From Cristatella mucedo (Eukaryota > Bryozoa > Phylactolaemata > Cristatellidae), in contig WPIO01000433.1 of assembly GCA_009760855.2 (NCBI GenBank), forward strand, positions 1-47,320: a stretch of DNA of 47,320 bases. Direction: 5' to 3'. The notes beneath the pieces are model-generated. The model searched no databases and was not told where the DNA came from. It saw only the letters and a program-made list of their open reading frames with translations. Of this stretch, positions 23,465 through 35,344 are shown one piece after another; positions within the stretch are counted from its first letter, which is position 1, and every line of letters starts with the position of its first letter. Position numbers and translations under genes: made by a program.

Positions 23465-26400
23465 ACTCCGCTTCCAGCTACCACACGCCTCGACGAGGAG
23501 ATTTAATGTACCCCGATATTCCGCGATCTGCTGAGAACTCGTACGAAGTGAGTTATTCATATGCGAATAGCCTGACGCAAGGTGCAGCACTCTGCTGCCA
23601 GCTAACGGACACCCCGACGAGCAGATTTGAAGTATTTAGATATGTTGCGATCTTCTGCAAACTTGAGTTTAATGAGTCATTTAAGTGCGAATGGCCTAAA
23701 GCAAGGTGCAGCACTCTGCTGCCTGCTACCGCACGCCCTGACAAGTGGGTTTAATGTATCCAGATATTGAGCCATCTGCAGTGAACGGGTGTGAAATAAG
23801 TTATTAAAGTGCAAATGGCTTGAAGCAAGGTGCAGCACACTGATGCCAGCTACAGAACGCCCCGACGAGCAGATTTGAAGTATTTAGATATATCTAACGA
23901 TCTAGAACGAACTCGTGCGAAATGAGTGATTTAACTGCGAATGGACTAAAGCAAGGTGCAGCACTCTGCTGCCAGATGCCGCACGCCCCAACGTGCAGAA
24001 TGAAAGTATCTAGATGTCCTGCTCTCTGCTGCGATCTCGTGCGAAGTGAAATATTTATGTGCGAATGGCTTAAGCAAGGTGCAGCACCCTACTGACAGCT
24101 ACTGCACGCCCCGACGAGAAGGTTTAAAGTTTCTAGATATTCCGTCATCTGCTACGAACTCGTACGAAGTTAGTTATTTATATGCGAATAGCCTGAAACA
24201 AGGTGCAGCACTCTGCTGCCAGCTAACGGACACCCCGACGAGCAGATTTGAAGTATTTAGATATATCGAGTTATCCCGCTCGAACTCGTTAGAAGTGAGT
24301 TATTTATGTGCGAATGGCCTTAAACAAGGTGCAGCACTCTGCTGCTTGCTACATCAGGCCCTGACGAGCGGATTTTGAAGTATCTAGATATTCCGTGATC
24401 TGCCGCGAACTCGTGGGAAATGAGTGATTTAAGTGCGAATGGCCTAAAGCAAGGTGCAGCACTCTGCTGCCAGCTACAGCACGCCCCGACAATCAGATTT
24501 GAAGTATTGAGATATATCCAGCGATCTGCTGCAAACGTGTATGAAATGAGTTATTCAGGTGCGAATGGCTTAAAGCAAGGGGCAGCACACTGATGCCAGC
24601 TACCACACGCCCCAACGAGCAGATTTGACGTATTTAGATATATCTAGCGATCTGGCACGAACTCGTGCGAAATGAGTGATTTAAGTGCGAATGGCCTAAA
24701 GGAAGTTGCAGCACTCTGCTGCCAGCTACCACACGCACCGACGACTGGGTTCAATGTATCTAGATATTCCGCGATCTGCAGTGAACGCGTGTGAAATGAG
24801 TTATTTAAGTGCGAATGGCTTAAGCAAGGTGCAGCACTCTGCTGCCTGCTACCACACGCACTGCCCAGCAGATTTCAAGTATCTATATATTCCGCTATCT
24901 GCTGCGAACTCGTCCGAAATGAGTTATTCAAATACGAATGGCTTAAAGCAAGTTGCAGCACTCTGCTGAAAGCTACCGAAACCTCCGACGAGCATATTTA
25001 ATGTAACTAGATATTCCGCAATCTGCAGCTAACTTCTGCGAAATGAGTTATTCAAGTTAGAATGGCTTAAAGCAAGGTGCAGCACTCTGCTACCAGCTAC
25101 AACACACTCCCACATTTAAATTTAAAGTATCTAGAAATTCCACGATCTGCGGCGAACTCGTGCGATGTGAGTTATTTATGTGCGAATGGCCTAATGCAAG
25201 GTGCAGCACTCTGCTGCCAGCTACAGCACGCCCCGACGAGTGGATTTAATGTATCTAGATATTCCGCGATCTGCAGCAAATGCGTGTGAAATGAGTTATT
25301 CAAGTGCGAATGGCGTAAAGGAAGCTGCAGCACACGGATGCCAGCTACCGCACGCCCCGACGAGCAGATTTGAAGTATATAGATATATGTAGCGAACTGG
25401 CACGAACTCGTGCGAAATGAGTAATTTAAGTGCGAATGGCCCAAAGCAAGGTGCAGCACTCTGCTGCCAGCTACCGCACGCACCGTCGTGCAGATTTGAC
25501 GTATCTACATATTCCACGACCTGCAGCGAACGCGTGTGAAATTAGTTTTTCAAGTGCGAATGGCTTAAAGCAAGGGTGCAGCACTCTGCTGCCAGCGACT
25601 GCATGCCCCGACGAGCTGATTTAAACATATCAAGATATTCCGTGATCTGCTGCGAACTCGTGCAAAGTGAGTTAATTATGGGTGCGAATGGCCTTTAGAA
25701 AGTTGCAGCACTCTGCAGCGTGCTACCACACGCCCCGACGAGCAGACTTGAAGAATCTAGATATTCACCGATCTGGTTCAAACTCGTCCGAAACGAGTTA
25801 TTCAAATGAGAATGGCTTAAAGCAAGGTGCAGAGCTCTGCTGCTAGCTACAGCACACTCCCACAAGCAGATTTGAAGTATCTAGAAATTCCACGATCTGC
25901 TGCGAACTCATGCGATGTGGGTTTTTTATGTGCGAACAGCCTAAAGCAAGGTGCAGCACTCTGCTGCCAGCTACCGCAAGCTCCGACAAGGAGGATTTGA
26001 AGAATCTAGATATTAAATTATCTGCTGCGAAGTCGCGCAAATGAATTATTCAAGTTTGAGTGGCCTAAAGCAAGATGCAGCATTTTTCTGCCAGTACCAT
26101 ACGCCCTGACGAGCAGGTTAAAAGTTTCTAGAAATTCCGCTCTCTGCTGCGAAACGAGTGTGAAATGAGTTTATTCATGTGCGAACAGCCTAAAGCGCGG
26201 TCCAGCACTCTGCTGCCACCTACTGCACGCCCCGACGCCCAGATTTAATGTATCTGGATAATCCGCGATCTGCGAACTCGTGCAAAGTGAGTAATTCATA
26301 TGCGAATGGCCTGAAGCAAGGTGCAGCTCTCTGCTTTTTGGCTAGCGAACGCCCCGACGAGCATATTTGAAGTATCTAGATATTCTGCGATCTGCTGCAA

Positions 26401-26820
26401 ACTCGTGCATGATTAGTTATTCATGTGCGAATGGCTTAAGCAAGGTGCAGCACACTGATGCCAGCTGCCGCACGCCATACGACGAGCAAATTTGAAGTAT
26501 TTAGATATATCTAGTAATCTGCTGCAAACTCGTGCGAGATTAGTTATTCAAGTGCGAATGGCTTAAAGAAAGAGCAGCACTCGTGTTGCCAGCTACCGCA
26601 TGCACCGACTAGCAGTTTTGAAGTATCTAGATATTCCCCGATCTGCTGCGAACTCCAGCGAAAGAATGAGTTTTTAAATGCTGAAGGCTTAAAGCAAAGT
26701 GCAGCACTCTGCTGCCAGCTACCGCAACTTCAGACGAGCATATTTTAAAGTAACTGGATATTCCACAATCTGCAGCATAACTAGTGCGAAATGAGTTATT
26801 CAAGTGCGAATGGCTTAAAG

Positions 26821-27822
26821 CAAGGTGCAGCACTCTGCTGCCAGCTACGTCACGTTCCCACAAAGCAGATTTGAAGTATCTAGAGAAATTCCACGATATG
26901 CTTGCTAACTCGTGCGATGTGGGGGGTATTTTATGTGCGAATGGCCCAAAGCAAGGGCAGCATTCTGCTGCCAGCTAGACTGCACGCTCCCGACGAGCAG
27001 ACTTAAAGTATAATAGATATTCCGCGATCAGCTGGGAACTCACTTGAGAATGAGTTATTCAAATGCGAATGGCTTAAAGCAACAGTGCAGCACTCTCCTG
27101 CCAGCGTACAGCAAGCCCCGACGAGCTGATTTGAAGTATCTAGATATTCCCGCACGATCTGCAGGGAACGCATGTTAAATGAGTTATTCAAGTGCGAATT
27201 GCTTAGTATTTGCAAGGTGCAGCACGTGTGCTGCAAGCTACAACAAGCTCGCGACGAGGCCGATTTGAAGTATCTAGATATTATTGACAATCTTCTGCGA
27301 AGTAGTGCGAATCTGAGTTATTCAAGTGGGGAATGGCCTAAAGCAAGGTGCGACCGGCACTCTTCTAACAGCTACCACGCGCCCTGGCGAGCAGATTTGA
27401 AGTATCTCGATATTCGCCTATCTGCCGGCGATTTCTCTCGGGAAATGAGTGATTTAAGTGCGAACTGGCATTAAGCAAGGTGGTCAGCATTCTGCTGCCC
27501 CAGCTACCTTGCCACGCCCGACGAGTGGATTTTAATGTTATCTAAGATATTCTGCGATCTGATGCGAAACTCGTGCGAAATAAGTTATTTGAAGTGCGAA
27601 TTGCGTAGAGCAAGGTTGCAAGCACTCATGCTGCAGCTACCGCAAGCTCCGAACACGAGCGGATTTGAAGTAGCTGAGATATTATATGATCAGGGCTGCG
27701 AAGTCGTGCGAAATGAGATGTATTCAAGTGCCCGAATGCGATTAAAGCAAGTATGCAGCATTTCTGCTGCCAGCTACCCATACGGCCTGATCGAGCAGAT
27801 TAAGTTTTTCCTTTAGATATTT
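26821..27822. other. Onset of monomer-length drift (indel gradient)
   Basis: Distances between successive GTGCAGCAC-type markers are 122-129 bp up to 26,821 and then become 136, 128, 133, 131, 131, 136 and 136 bp. The extra length comes from scattered one- or two-base insertions, while the monomer is otherwise still readable. Beyond this point nothing in the window keeps a reading frame or a constant period. This may mark a change in assembly quality rather than biology. Confidence 0.75.
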
Positions 27823-30800
27823 GCGAGTTGAGGACAATGAGTTTCGAGGGGCCTCAAGAAAGTGTCAGTGCTTGCTTGGAGCTAACAGTACGCTTCAACG
27901 AGCTGCCTCGAATGTGGTCTTGGTGTATCCAATGATGCCCCAAGCCAGTTGCCTCAAGATAAGTACGTAACTGTTTTGCTAGATAGCTACGGCAAGCCTC
28001 TGGACGAGCTCAGATCAAGTTTTCTTGACGTTTCGAAATTTGCTGAGTACTGGTAGTGAGTTTCAGAACAATCAGTGGCGATGGGCCTAAAGCAAGTGTT
28101 AGCATTCTGCTGCGAGCTCCGGACGAAGCAGTACTTGTGCATGTGTCTTGACAGTCTTAGATCTGCCGCGAACGGATGCTTCCTTGCCATAATCAGTTGC
28201 GAAGGCTGCATCAAACAAGTTGCAGATCTCTGCTGGGAGTTAGAGGCAAGCGCCGACGAGTGTAAGGATTAATGTGGTCAGCGATATTCTGAGATCTTCT
28301 GCGAACGGATGCGAGTGTGTGAGATAATGAGCGGCGAAGAGGCCTTAAGGCAGAGTTGCCGAGACGCTCTGCACCGAGCTCAAGCAGAGCGTCAACGAGC
28401 GAGCCACGAATTGTCTCTGTAGTATCAGGATCTGCAGCTAGACTGCATGCGAGTTGAGGATTGTCCGTTGCGAAGGCCTCAATTATCGCAGCTCTCTGCC
28501 TGCAAGCCTAGGTCACGTGTCGACGAGCCAGCCAAGTTGTATAGATTGTCCGTCAGTGGCTTTGCGAGTGTGGAGTTTAGATAATCAGTTACTATAGGCA
28601 CAAGCAGGTACTTCTTTTTTACTGAGAGTATGTGGCAAGCTCTGACGTGCTCATCAGTTGTCAAATGTGTCTGGCTGATGCGAGTTGGGCAATCATTTGC
28701 GATAGGCCTCAAGCAAGTGAGCATTCTGCTGCAGCTCCAAAAGCTCCGATGACCTGAGCTCGTTGTGTCAATAGTCTTAGTTACCAGCATTACTGATGTG
28801 GCAGGTTAATATAAGTACTGACGAATGGCCTCAAACAAGTTGCATCGCTCTGCTGCGGGTTGAACTAGCTCAAACGAGCTGACTTCAGGTGTTGATATTG
28901 CAGCTGCCATGAAAATGATGCGAGTGTTGGGTGTCCGATGGAAGATCGGCCTCGTACAAGTTGTAGTGATCGGCTGCGAGGCCTGTGGCTACCATCCACG
29001 TGCTGCCACAGAACATTCTCGTCTTGCGAGATCAGCCGATATGTAATACGAGTTGGGATAACCAGTTACGTTAGGCCTCAAGCGAAGTGTTAGTGCTCTT
29101 TTGACTACGGCAAACTCTGACAGAATCAAGGTGTCTCGATAGTCACTAGATCACGAAATATGCGAGCTGAGATAATTAGTTGCGATACACCTCAGCAGTG
29201 GCAGCGATCTGCGAACTGATAAGCTTTGACGAGCGACTGAAATTATCAAATATTACTGACGTCTGCGCAGCTGATTCGGTTAAGTTATCGGTTGCGATGG
29301 ACCCCAAACAAGTGTCAGAAATCGCTACGAGCTACGGCAAGCTCTGATGACGACTCGTGGTATCTCGATGTCCATTCGGTGTGTTTTTGCGGTTGGTTGC
29401 GATGACTCGAAACAAATTGCGGCACTATGCTGCGAGCTGCGTCACGCGTCGGCGAGCTGCAATGTCTTGATGTGATAAACGATGGCTGCGAAACTGATGC
29501 CGAGTTGAATAATCGGTTGCACGATGGGCCTCAAGCAAATTTTAGCGCCTTAAGCCGACTTCGATCAACCGTGCGATGAGCTGCCACAAGTCATCTTGTT
29601 TTACCGAGATCAGCTGCGGTAATGGTTGCGTCAGTTGCTATAGGCGTCAAACGCGCTCTGCGATCAACTCTGACAAGGTGGCTCGAGGTGTCTCGATATC
29701 AGAAGCATCCGCTGCAGACTTATGCGAGTTGAGACGTTGATGGACATAAACAAATAGCTGCTCCTGTCTGCTGAACTATGATGCGCTTCGACGAACCATT
29801 ACAGTTTGTCTTTTCTTGTTGTACCAGTCAGCTTTGCGTAATGTGAAGTTGAATATAACAGTCGGCATCAAGCAAGTATTCGGTTTTGCTTCTAGCTACA
29901 GCCAGCTCTAACATTGATGTCAATGAAAGTTGTCCCGACGTTTTGAAATGTGCGGCGAACTGATGCGATTGAGACAATCACGTGGGCCTCCGGCCAGTGT
30001 GAGCATTCTGCTGCGAGCTTCGGCAATCTTCGACGGGCAGACTCGATGTCTTGTTAGCAGTCTGAGATCTGCGGAACGATAACGATATAATCAGATTTGC
30101 TTCGCGAAAGGCGTGGAAGCAAGTTGCAGCGCTCTGAGCGAGTTGGGAGCCAGCTCCGACGAGCTGAGTTCAGTGTCTCAACTGTTCAGATCCACCGAAT
30201 GCGAGTTGGTGTGAGTTGCGAGGCCTCAAATGAACACAGCGCTCTGCGGCGAGCTACGTCATGGAGCGAGCTACGCCAGAGGTTGTCTTCGATGTATCGT
30301 GATCAACTGCAGTAAGTTAAGATGTCAGTTGCGATCATCAAGCAAGTATTAACTTTTCGCTGCCAATGACGGCTCTTGAAGTCAATCAATTGTCTTCTGC
30401 GTTTAAAATGTTCGGCAAACTGGTTGACACCATCAGTTGCGATTGCCACCAACAGTGTCAGCATCTGCTCCCGAGCTACGGCAAGTTCGACGAGCTGTTT
30501 TAGCGGGTTACAAATATTCGAGATCGTACTGCGCTGATGCGAGTTGAGATAATCAGATTCGGAAATGGGCCTCAAGCCAAGTTGCTGTGCTCTGCAGTGA
30601 GCTGTGGCTTCCTGAAGCTGCCACAAGTTGTCTTGATGTGCCGGGATCTATAAGCTGATGCAAAGGATAATTTGTTGCGATGGCCACATTAAGAGTCTCA
30701 CCACTGCTGGGGCCCGAGCGCTCTGATCAGGCTGACTCGAGGATCTTGATATTTAGGCATCTGCTGCAGTTTCTCCGATGTTATCAGATACAATTGGCCT

Positions 30801-33549
30801 CCAACCCAAGTTGCAGAGCTCTGTTGCAAGCTAGGGCAAACTCCGACGAGCTGACATGATTGTCTCGATATTCTGAGATCTTTTTTTTCAGACGGATGAG
30901 ATAAACTGAGAGGCCTCAAGCTAGTAGCAACGCTCTCTGCGAAGCCAGCAGCTTCAACGAGCTGCCACAATTGTCTTGGTGTATCCAGAATCTCCCAGCT
31001 AACTGATGTTGAGTTGTGATAGTCACGATGACCTCTGAAACAGTGCAGCTTTTTCTGCTGTGAACTACGTCATGCGTCGACCAAGCTACCACATGTTGTC
31101 TTGATGTATCGTGATCTTTGCGAAGTGAAGGGGATCAATTGGTTGCGATAGGCCTCAACGGCTATTACCTTTTTGCTGAGCTACGGCAAGCTCTGACATT
31201 GCTCAATCAAGTTGTCTCCACGTTTCAGTGTGCTTTGCAAACTGAGTACGAGTTGAGACAGTTACGATGGGCATAAAGCAAGTGTGAACATTCTGCCCAG
31301 GCTCAGGAGCTCCGACGAGCTGACTTGATATTATCTCGATAGCATTAGATCTGCCGCGAATTGATGTGGTAAGAATAAGCAGTTCTTTGGCCAAACAGAG
31401 TTGCAGCGCTCTCCGAGATAGAGACGGCTCCACTGAGCTGGCGGGGTGTCGCGTGTGCGAGATCTGGCAGAACTGATGCGAGTTGAGATTATGCGATTGG
31501 CCTCTGTCACTGATTAGTGATCTGCTTTGGTGCGCAGAAAACGCGTCCACCGACGCACCTGGGAATGTCTCGATATTACCGAGGCATCTGCAAAATGTGC
31601 GAGTTGAGATAACCAGTACGTTGGGCCTCAAGTGTTAGTGTGCTCTTGTTGCCTGAGCTGCAGCAAACTCTGACGAGCAGACTCAAAGTGTCTCGATAGT
31701 CCTTGATCTACCAGCGAAAATATGCGAGCTGAGATGGTGGATTGCGATACACCTTAAAAAAGTAATCTGCTGCGAACTACAATAGCTTCGACGAGCAGCC
31801 ACAAATTATCTCGAAATACCGACATCTGCTGCGAACTGAATTAAGTTGAGTTATCGGTTGCGATAGGCCACAAGCGGAGATGTCAGCTGCCGCCGCGAGC
31901 AACGGCAAGCTCTGGTGAACTGACTTTAAACGGTGTCTAGTGTTCCATTCGGTGCGAGTGTTTTGCGAGTTGAGATGGTTGGTTGCGATGAGCCTCAAAC
32001 AGTTACACGCTGCGTGCTACGTCACTCGTCGTGAGCCACGTAGTGAATGCCAGGTAATGCGATCAGCAGCAGTAATTTTGAGTTTAAATCATCAGTTGCG
32101 ATGAGCTCAAACGGTTTTGCTGGCAAAGCTCGTCAGCATCGGAAGTATGGAAACACTGAAGTTGTCTTGTTGTACCGATATCAGCTGCGAAATAATACAA
32201 GTTGGGAACAATCAGTTGATACAGGCGTCAAACACAGCACTTTGCTGCGATGTGGCAAGCTCTGACAAGCTGTTCGAGGAAGTATCGATATCCGGCGACG
32301 TTCTCTTCGCGATTGAGATGGTGAGTTGTTGACGGTCAAGTGATGCTGATCTCTTCTCGGAGAGCCCACGTGCGTCGACGAGCGGCGACAAGTTGTCTTG
32401 ATGTATCTCGTGATCAACTGCAAAAATAATGCTAGTTAAATAAATCGGTTGCGATCGGCATCAAACAAATATTAACATTTGCGAGATACGGCAAGCTCTT
32501 AGAAGTCAATCAAATTTGTCTTTCGTTTTAAAATATGCAGCGAACTGATACGAGGTTGAGACAATCAGTTGCGATAGTCTGCAAAAAGTAGTCTTGGCAC
32601 TCTGCTGCAGTGCAGCACTCCTGATAGCTCGAGGGGTCTCGATATTCCGAGATCAGCCGCAAACTGATGCGAGTTGAGATTATTAGATTCAGTAGGCCTC
32701 AAACAGTTCACATTTCTCTCTGCGGCTTCGGCAAGCGTCCACGAGCAGAAGTTGTCTTCAACTATGGTGTACCGAGATCTACCGCAAACTGGTGGGAGTG
32801 AGATATTAGTTGCGATTGCCGCCAAGCAAGTCCACCACTCTTGTTAGGAGCCACGGAGCGCTCTAATTGGCTGGTCAGGTCGATATTCAGGCATGTGCTG
32901 CGAACCTATGGATGTTTGAAAAAATTAGATGCGATTGGCCTCAACGAAGTTGCAGTGCTCTGTTGCAAGCTGACTCAGCTGACGTCGACTCGTTTTATCT
33001 CGATATTCCAGATCTTCAGAAACGGATGCGAGTGAGATGAGTTTCGAGAATTCGTAAGTTGCATCACAAACTACAGCTGGCTGCCACAAATCGTCTTGCG
33101 TATGCAGATCTGCAGCTAACGGTCAGTGGATCGTCGGTTGACCACGCCTCAAGCAGTGCAGCTCTGCCGTGACTTCGTCTTCTCGACGAGCTACCACAAG
33201 TTGATGTGATCTTATCGTGATCGCTGCGAGTAGTGCGGTTGAATCGTTGATTACGATAAGACTCTAAGCAGGTATTCCTTTGTGCTCCTGCTTCACATCC
33301 CAGGAGCTCCAATCAAGTTGTCTCGACGGTTCAATGTGTTGCGAGGCTGATGAGTTAAGACGCTCAGTTGCGTGGACCTCAAGCAAGTGTAGGCATTCTG
33401 CCCGGCTTCGCTCCGGCAGAACGCTCGGTGTGTCTTGATAGTCTTAGATCTGCCGTGAAAGTGATGCCACTTTAGTTGATCAGTTGCGTAAGGCCCTAAA
33501 AATTCGCAGCGCTCCGCTTTGCAGTCATTTCAGCTCCATAGACTGACTT
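27823..33549 (-). repeat. Satellite subfamily C, inverted, degenerate
   Basis: About 47 minus-oriented C monomers are recognisable by GCGAGTTGAGATAATCAGTT, GCGATAGGCCTCAAGCAAGT, TCTGCTGCGAGCTACGGCAA and ACGAGCTGACTCGAGGTGTC. Successive GGCCTCAAG markers (27,851; 27,951; 28,084; 28,206; 28,340; 28,475; 28,596; 28,704; 28,826; 28,946; 29,073) are 100-135 bp apart, unlike the rigid 124 bp of the plus-strand C array. Both insertions and deletions are frequent. No gene is recognised; the short open frames here are chance products of the repeat. Confidence 0.9.
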
Positions 33550-34328
33550 AATAATAATTAAATAATAATTCATGATACAAAGCCCTCAGAGAACTCAATC
33601 TCTCACTGGTATAACTCTTTGCTGTAAGTGAAATGCAATTGAATAGTAAGTGAAACAAAACTAAGCAAGAATGAATAACATGGACAGGGTGACATGCACA
33701 GCGTCAGCATGCAAATGTGGTTAGTGGCAGCATGCACAGGTATTCAACATGCACTTAAGCACCTCAAGGACCTGGACCCACTGTGCTGTCCCTAAATAGG
33801 TGTGTTTTTAGGTTCCTTTAAATGTGGTCGGGTTGGGGATGTTCTGAAGCAGTCAGGAGGGGTTTCCGGAAGATGTATGAACTAAATGCATTCTCCAAAT
33901 GATTTAGGTTTGTGAGTATTCTAGACAGTTAATTCAGCCGGTGGGTACGATGCTCTGCCTGGTGGGGTAGTATATCCGATGAAGCGACCTGCAGAATGAA
34001 GGGACTAAAAGTGAGCGACAACTTATGAAGTCAATCTTTTGTGACTGTTGGCCAGTGCAGGTCGGCGAAGTGGAGTAATGTGCTTCGGCGCTCACGGCAG
34101 ACAAGTCAACTGCCGAGTTTTGCTGCTTTGCAATCGCCTGATCTTTGCGTTCTGGTATTATTAAACATTAGTTGCAAGAAGTCGAGATGGGATGTCAGGA
34201 ATGCATGATTCAACTTAGATGTGGTATCTTTATCTAAACAAGCTACAATTTACAGCAATGTTATGAAGCTGAAAATGCTAGTTTGTGGTTTTGATATGGT
34301 CGTCTAACGAAAGTCGCTTTGGAAGCAC
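33550..34328 (-). mobile_element. 5'-truncated LINE inserted in the satellite
   Basis: About 780 bp of non-satellite DNA splits one inverted C monomer. The monomer stops after GACTGACTT at about 33,549 and resumes with AGATGGTGTCTCGATAT at about 34,331, in phase. Read on the minus strand, the insert ends at 33,550 in an ATT-rich tail preceded by GAGATTGAGTTCTCTGAGGG, which matches the LINE 3' end at 38,803-38,866. The body at 33,770-34,325 matches the RT/C-terminal region of the LINE at 36,528-37,100. It is 5'-truncated, as expected for target-primed reverse transcription. No clear target-site duplication was found. It encodes no intact protein. Confidence 0.85.
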
Positions 34329-34945
34329 CTAGATGGTGTCTCGATATGCCGAGATCTTCTTTGAACGGATACTGGATTGAGATAATCGGGTTGTGAGAAG
34401 TATCAATCAAGTTCCACAGCTCTGCTGCGAGCTGGCAAACTTTGGCTGCTACCGTTGCCTTGGTGTGTATCAGATCTCACAGCTAGCTTCGGTACAGTTG
34501 AAGTCGGTGCGATAGGCCCCAAGCAGTGCAGCTCTGCTGCAGGCTACCGTCCACGCATCCTGGAGCGAGCTACGACAGAGTTGTCTTGATGTATCTCGCT
34601 GATCTTTGCAAAGTGTGCGGAGTTAAGATGATTACGTTATTTAAAAAACACAAGGTATTACCTTTTTGCTGACCTACGGCAGCTCTGATGGCGTGCTCAA
34701 TCAAGTTGATACCAACGCTTCCTTCTGCCAACTGATGCGAGTTGAATTTGATCAGTTAGCTACTGGGCCTCAAGCAATGGCCAAGGCATTCTGCGAGCTC
34801 AGCCCGAAAGCTCCGACGAGCTGACTTGATATGTCTCGATGGTCTTAGAATCTGCGCGAGACGATGCAGGTTGAGAAAATGAGTTGCAGCCATAGCTAGT
34901 TCAGGGCTCTGCTGAGCTACTGCTGGCATATATGAGCTGACAGGT
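34329..34945 (-). repeat. Satellite subfamily C resumes after the LINE insertion
   Basis: About five degenerate minus-oriented C monomers carry the expected blocks: GGTGTCTCGATATGCCGAGA near 34,336, GTTGTCTTGATGTATCTCG near 34,581, GGGCCTCAAGCAATGG near 34,766 and CTCCGACGAGCTGACTTGAT near 34,811. This is the right-hand end of the satellite seen in this window. The transition to LINE sequence is at about 34,945. Confidence 0.85.
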
Positions 34946-35330
34946 TAGTGGCGTATGCGGGAGTGTCGCGCCCACATGCGTGCACTGACCTGGGCTGCCA
35001 CGGCTTGGCTCCTTCGTACCTAGCTGAACTGCTGCATCAGTTTCGGCCTGTTCTCTCAGTTCCTGTGTGGACAATAAATTAGCTGTCCTTCCTCTAAGCC
35101 TTCCAAGACAATTGTGTGACAGAAGTAATAGCTCTGCAGATCCATCCATTTGTAAGCTCCTTCCACCAGATTCCTAACACCAACGGTAATCTCTCTCCTA
35201 CTGCTGGGCTATGCTGGCGCATCTTTCAGCGGTCTGAGCTGGCTGGCTTTCTATGTACTCTCAACTGCTCTCTGACTCTTTGTGTTTCCCATTTGTTTCA
35301 ATGATCGATTACGTGAGACGAAGCACACTG
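34946..35330 (+). mobile_element. LINE fragment, C-terminal region (family 1)
   Basis: The segment matches the two longer plus-strand copies at about 36,075-36,400 and 41,800-42,100. All share CACGGCTTGGCTCC (variable), TAGCTGAACTGCTGCAT, ACAATAAATTAGCTG and CTCAACTGCTCTCTGACTCT. Conceptual translation gives a YLAELLHQF-like stretch typical of the region after the RT in CR1/L2/Rex-type LINE ORF2 proteins. It is broken by frameshifts and non-coding in its present form. The first 30-40 bp after the satellite (to about 34,985) are not assigned with confidence. Confidence 0.75.
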
Positions 35331-35344
35331 GCGTGTTAAATCAT

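Larger units (their letters stand above)
20484..27822 (-). repeat. Satellite subfamily B, inverted
   Basis: About 58 monomers of B type read on the minus strand, seen on the plus strand as GCAGCACTCTGCTGCCAGCT, CCGACGAGCAGATTTGAAGT, ATCTAGATATTCCGCGATCT and AAATGAGTTATTCAAGTGCG. Spacing is close to 124 bp up to about 26.8 kb and then lengthens (see the indel-onset entry). The self-complementary variant CTAGATATATCTAG recurs near 20,657, 23,880, 24,257, 24,507, 24,632, 25,378 and 26,504. The array is in opposite orientation to the B array at 10,924-14,262, so the two can in principle pair as a long inverted repeat. Confidence 0.95.

Noticed and set aside
10924-27822. A single large palindrome formed by plus B/C and minus B/C
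   Set aside because: The order is B+, C+, B-, C-, not the mirror order B+, C+, C-, B- that one inverted duplication would give. The individual monomers also do not mirror each other around 20,483.
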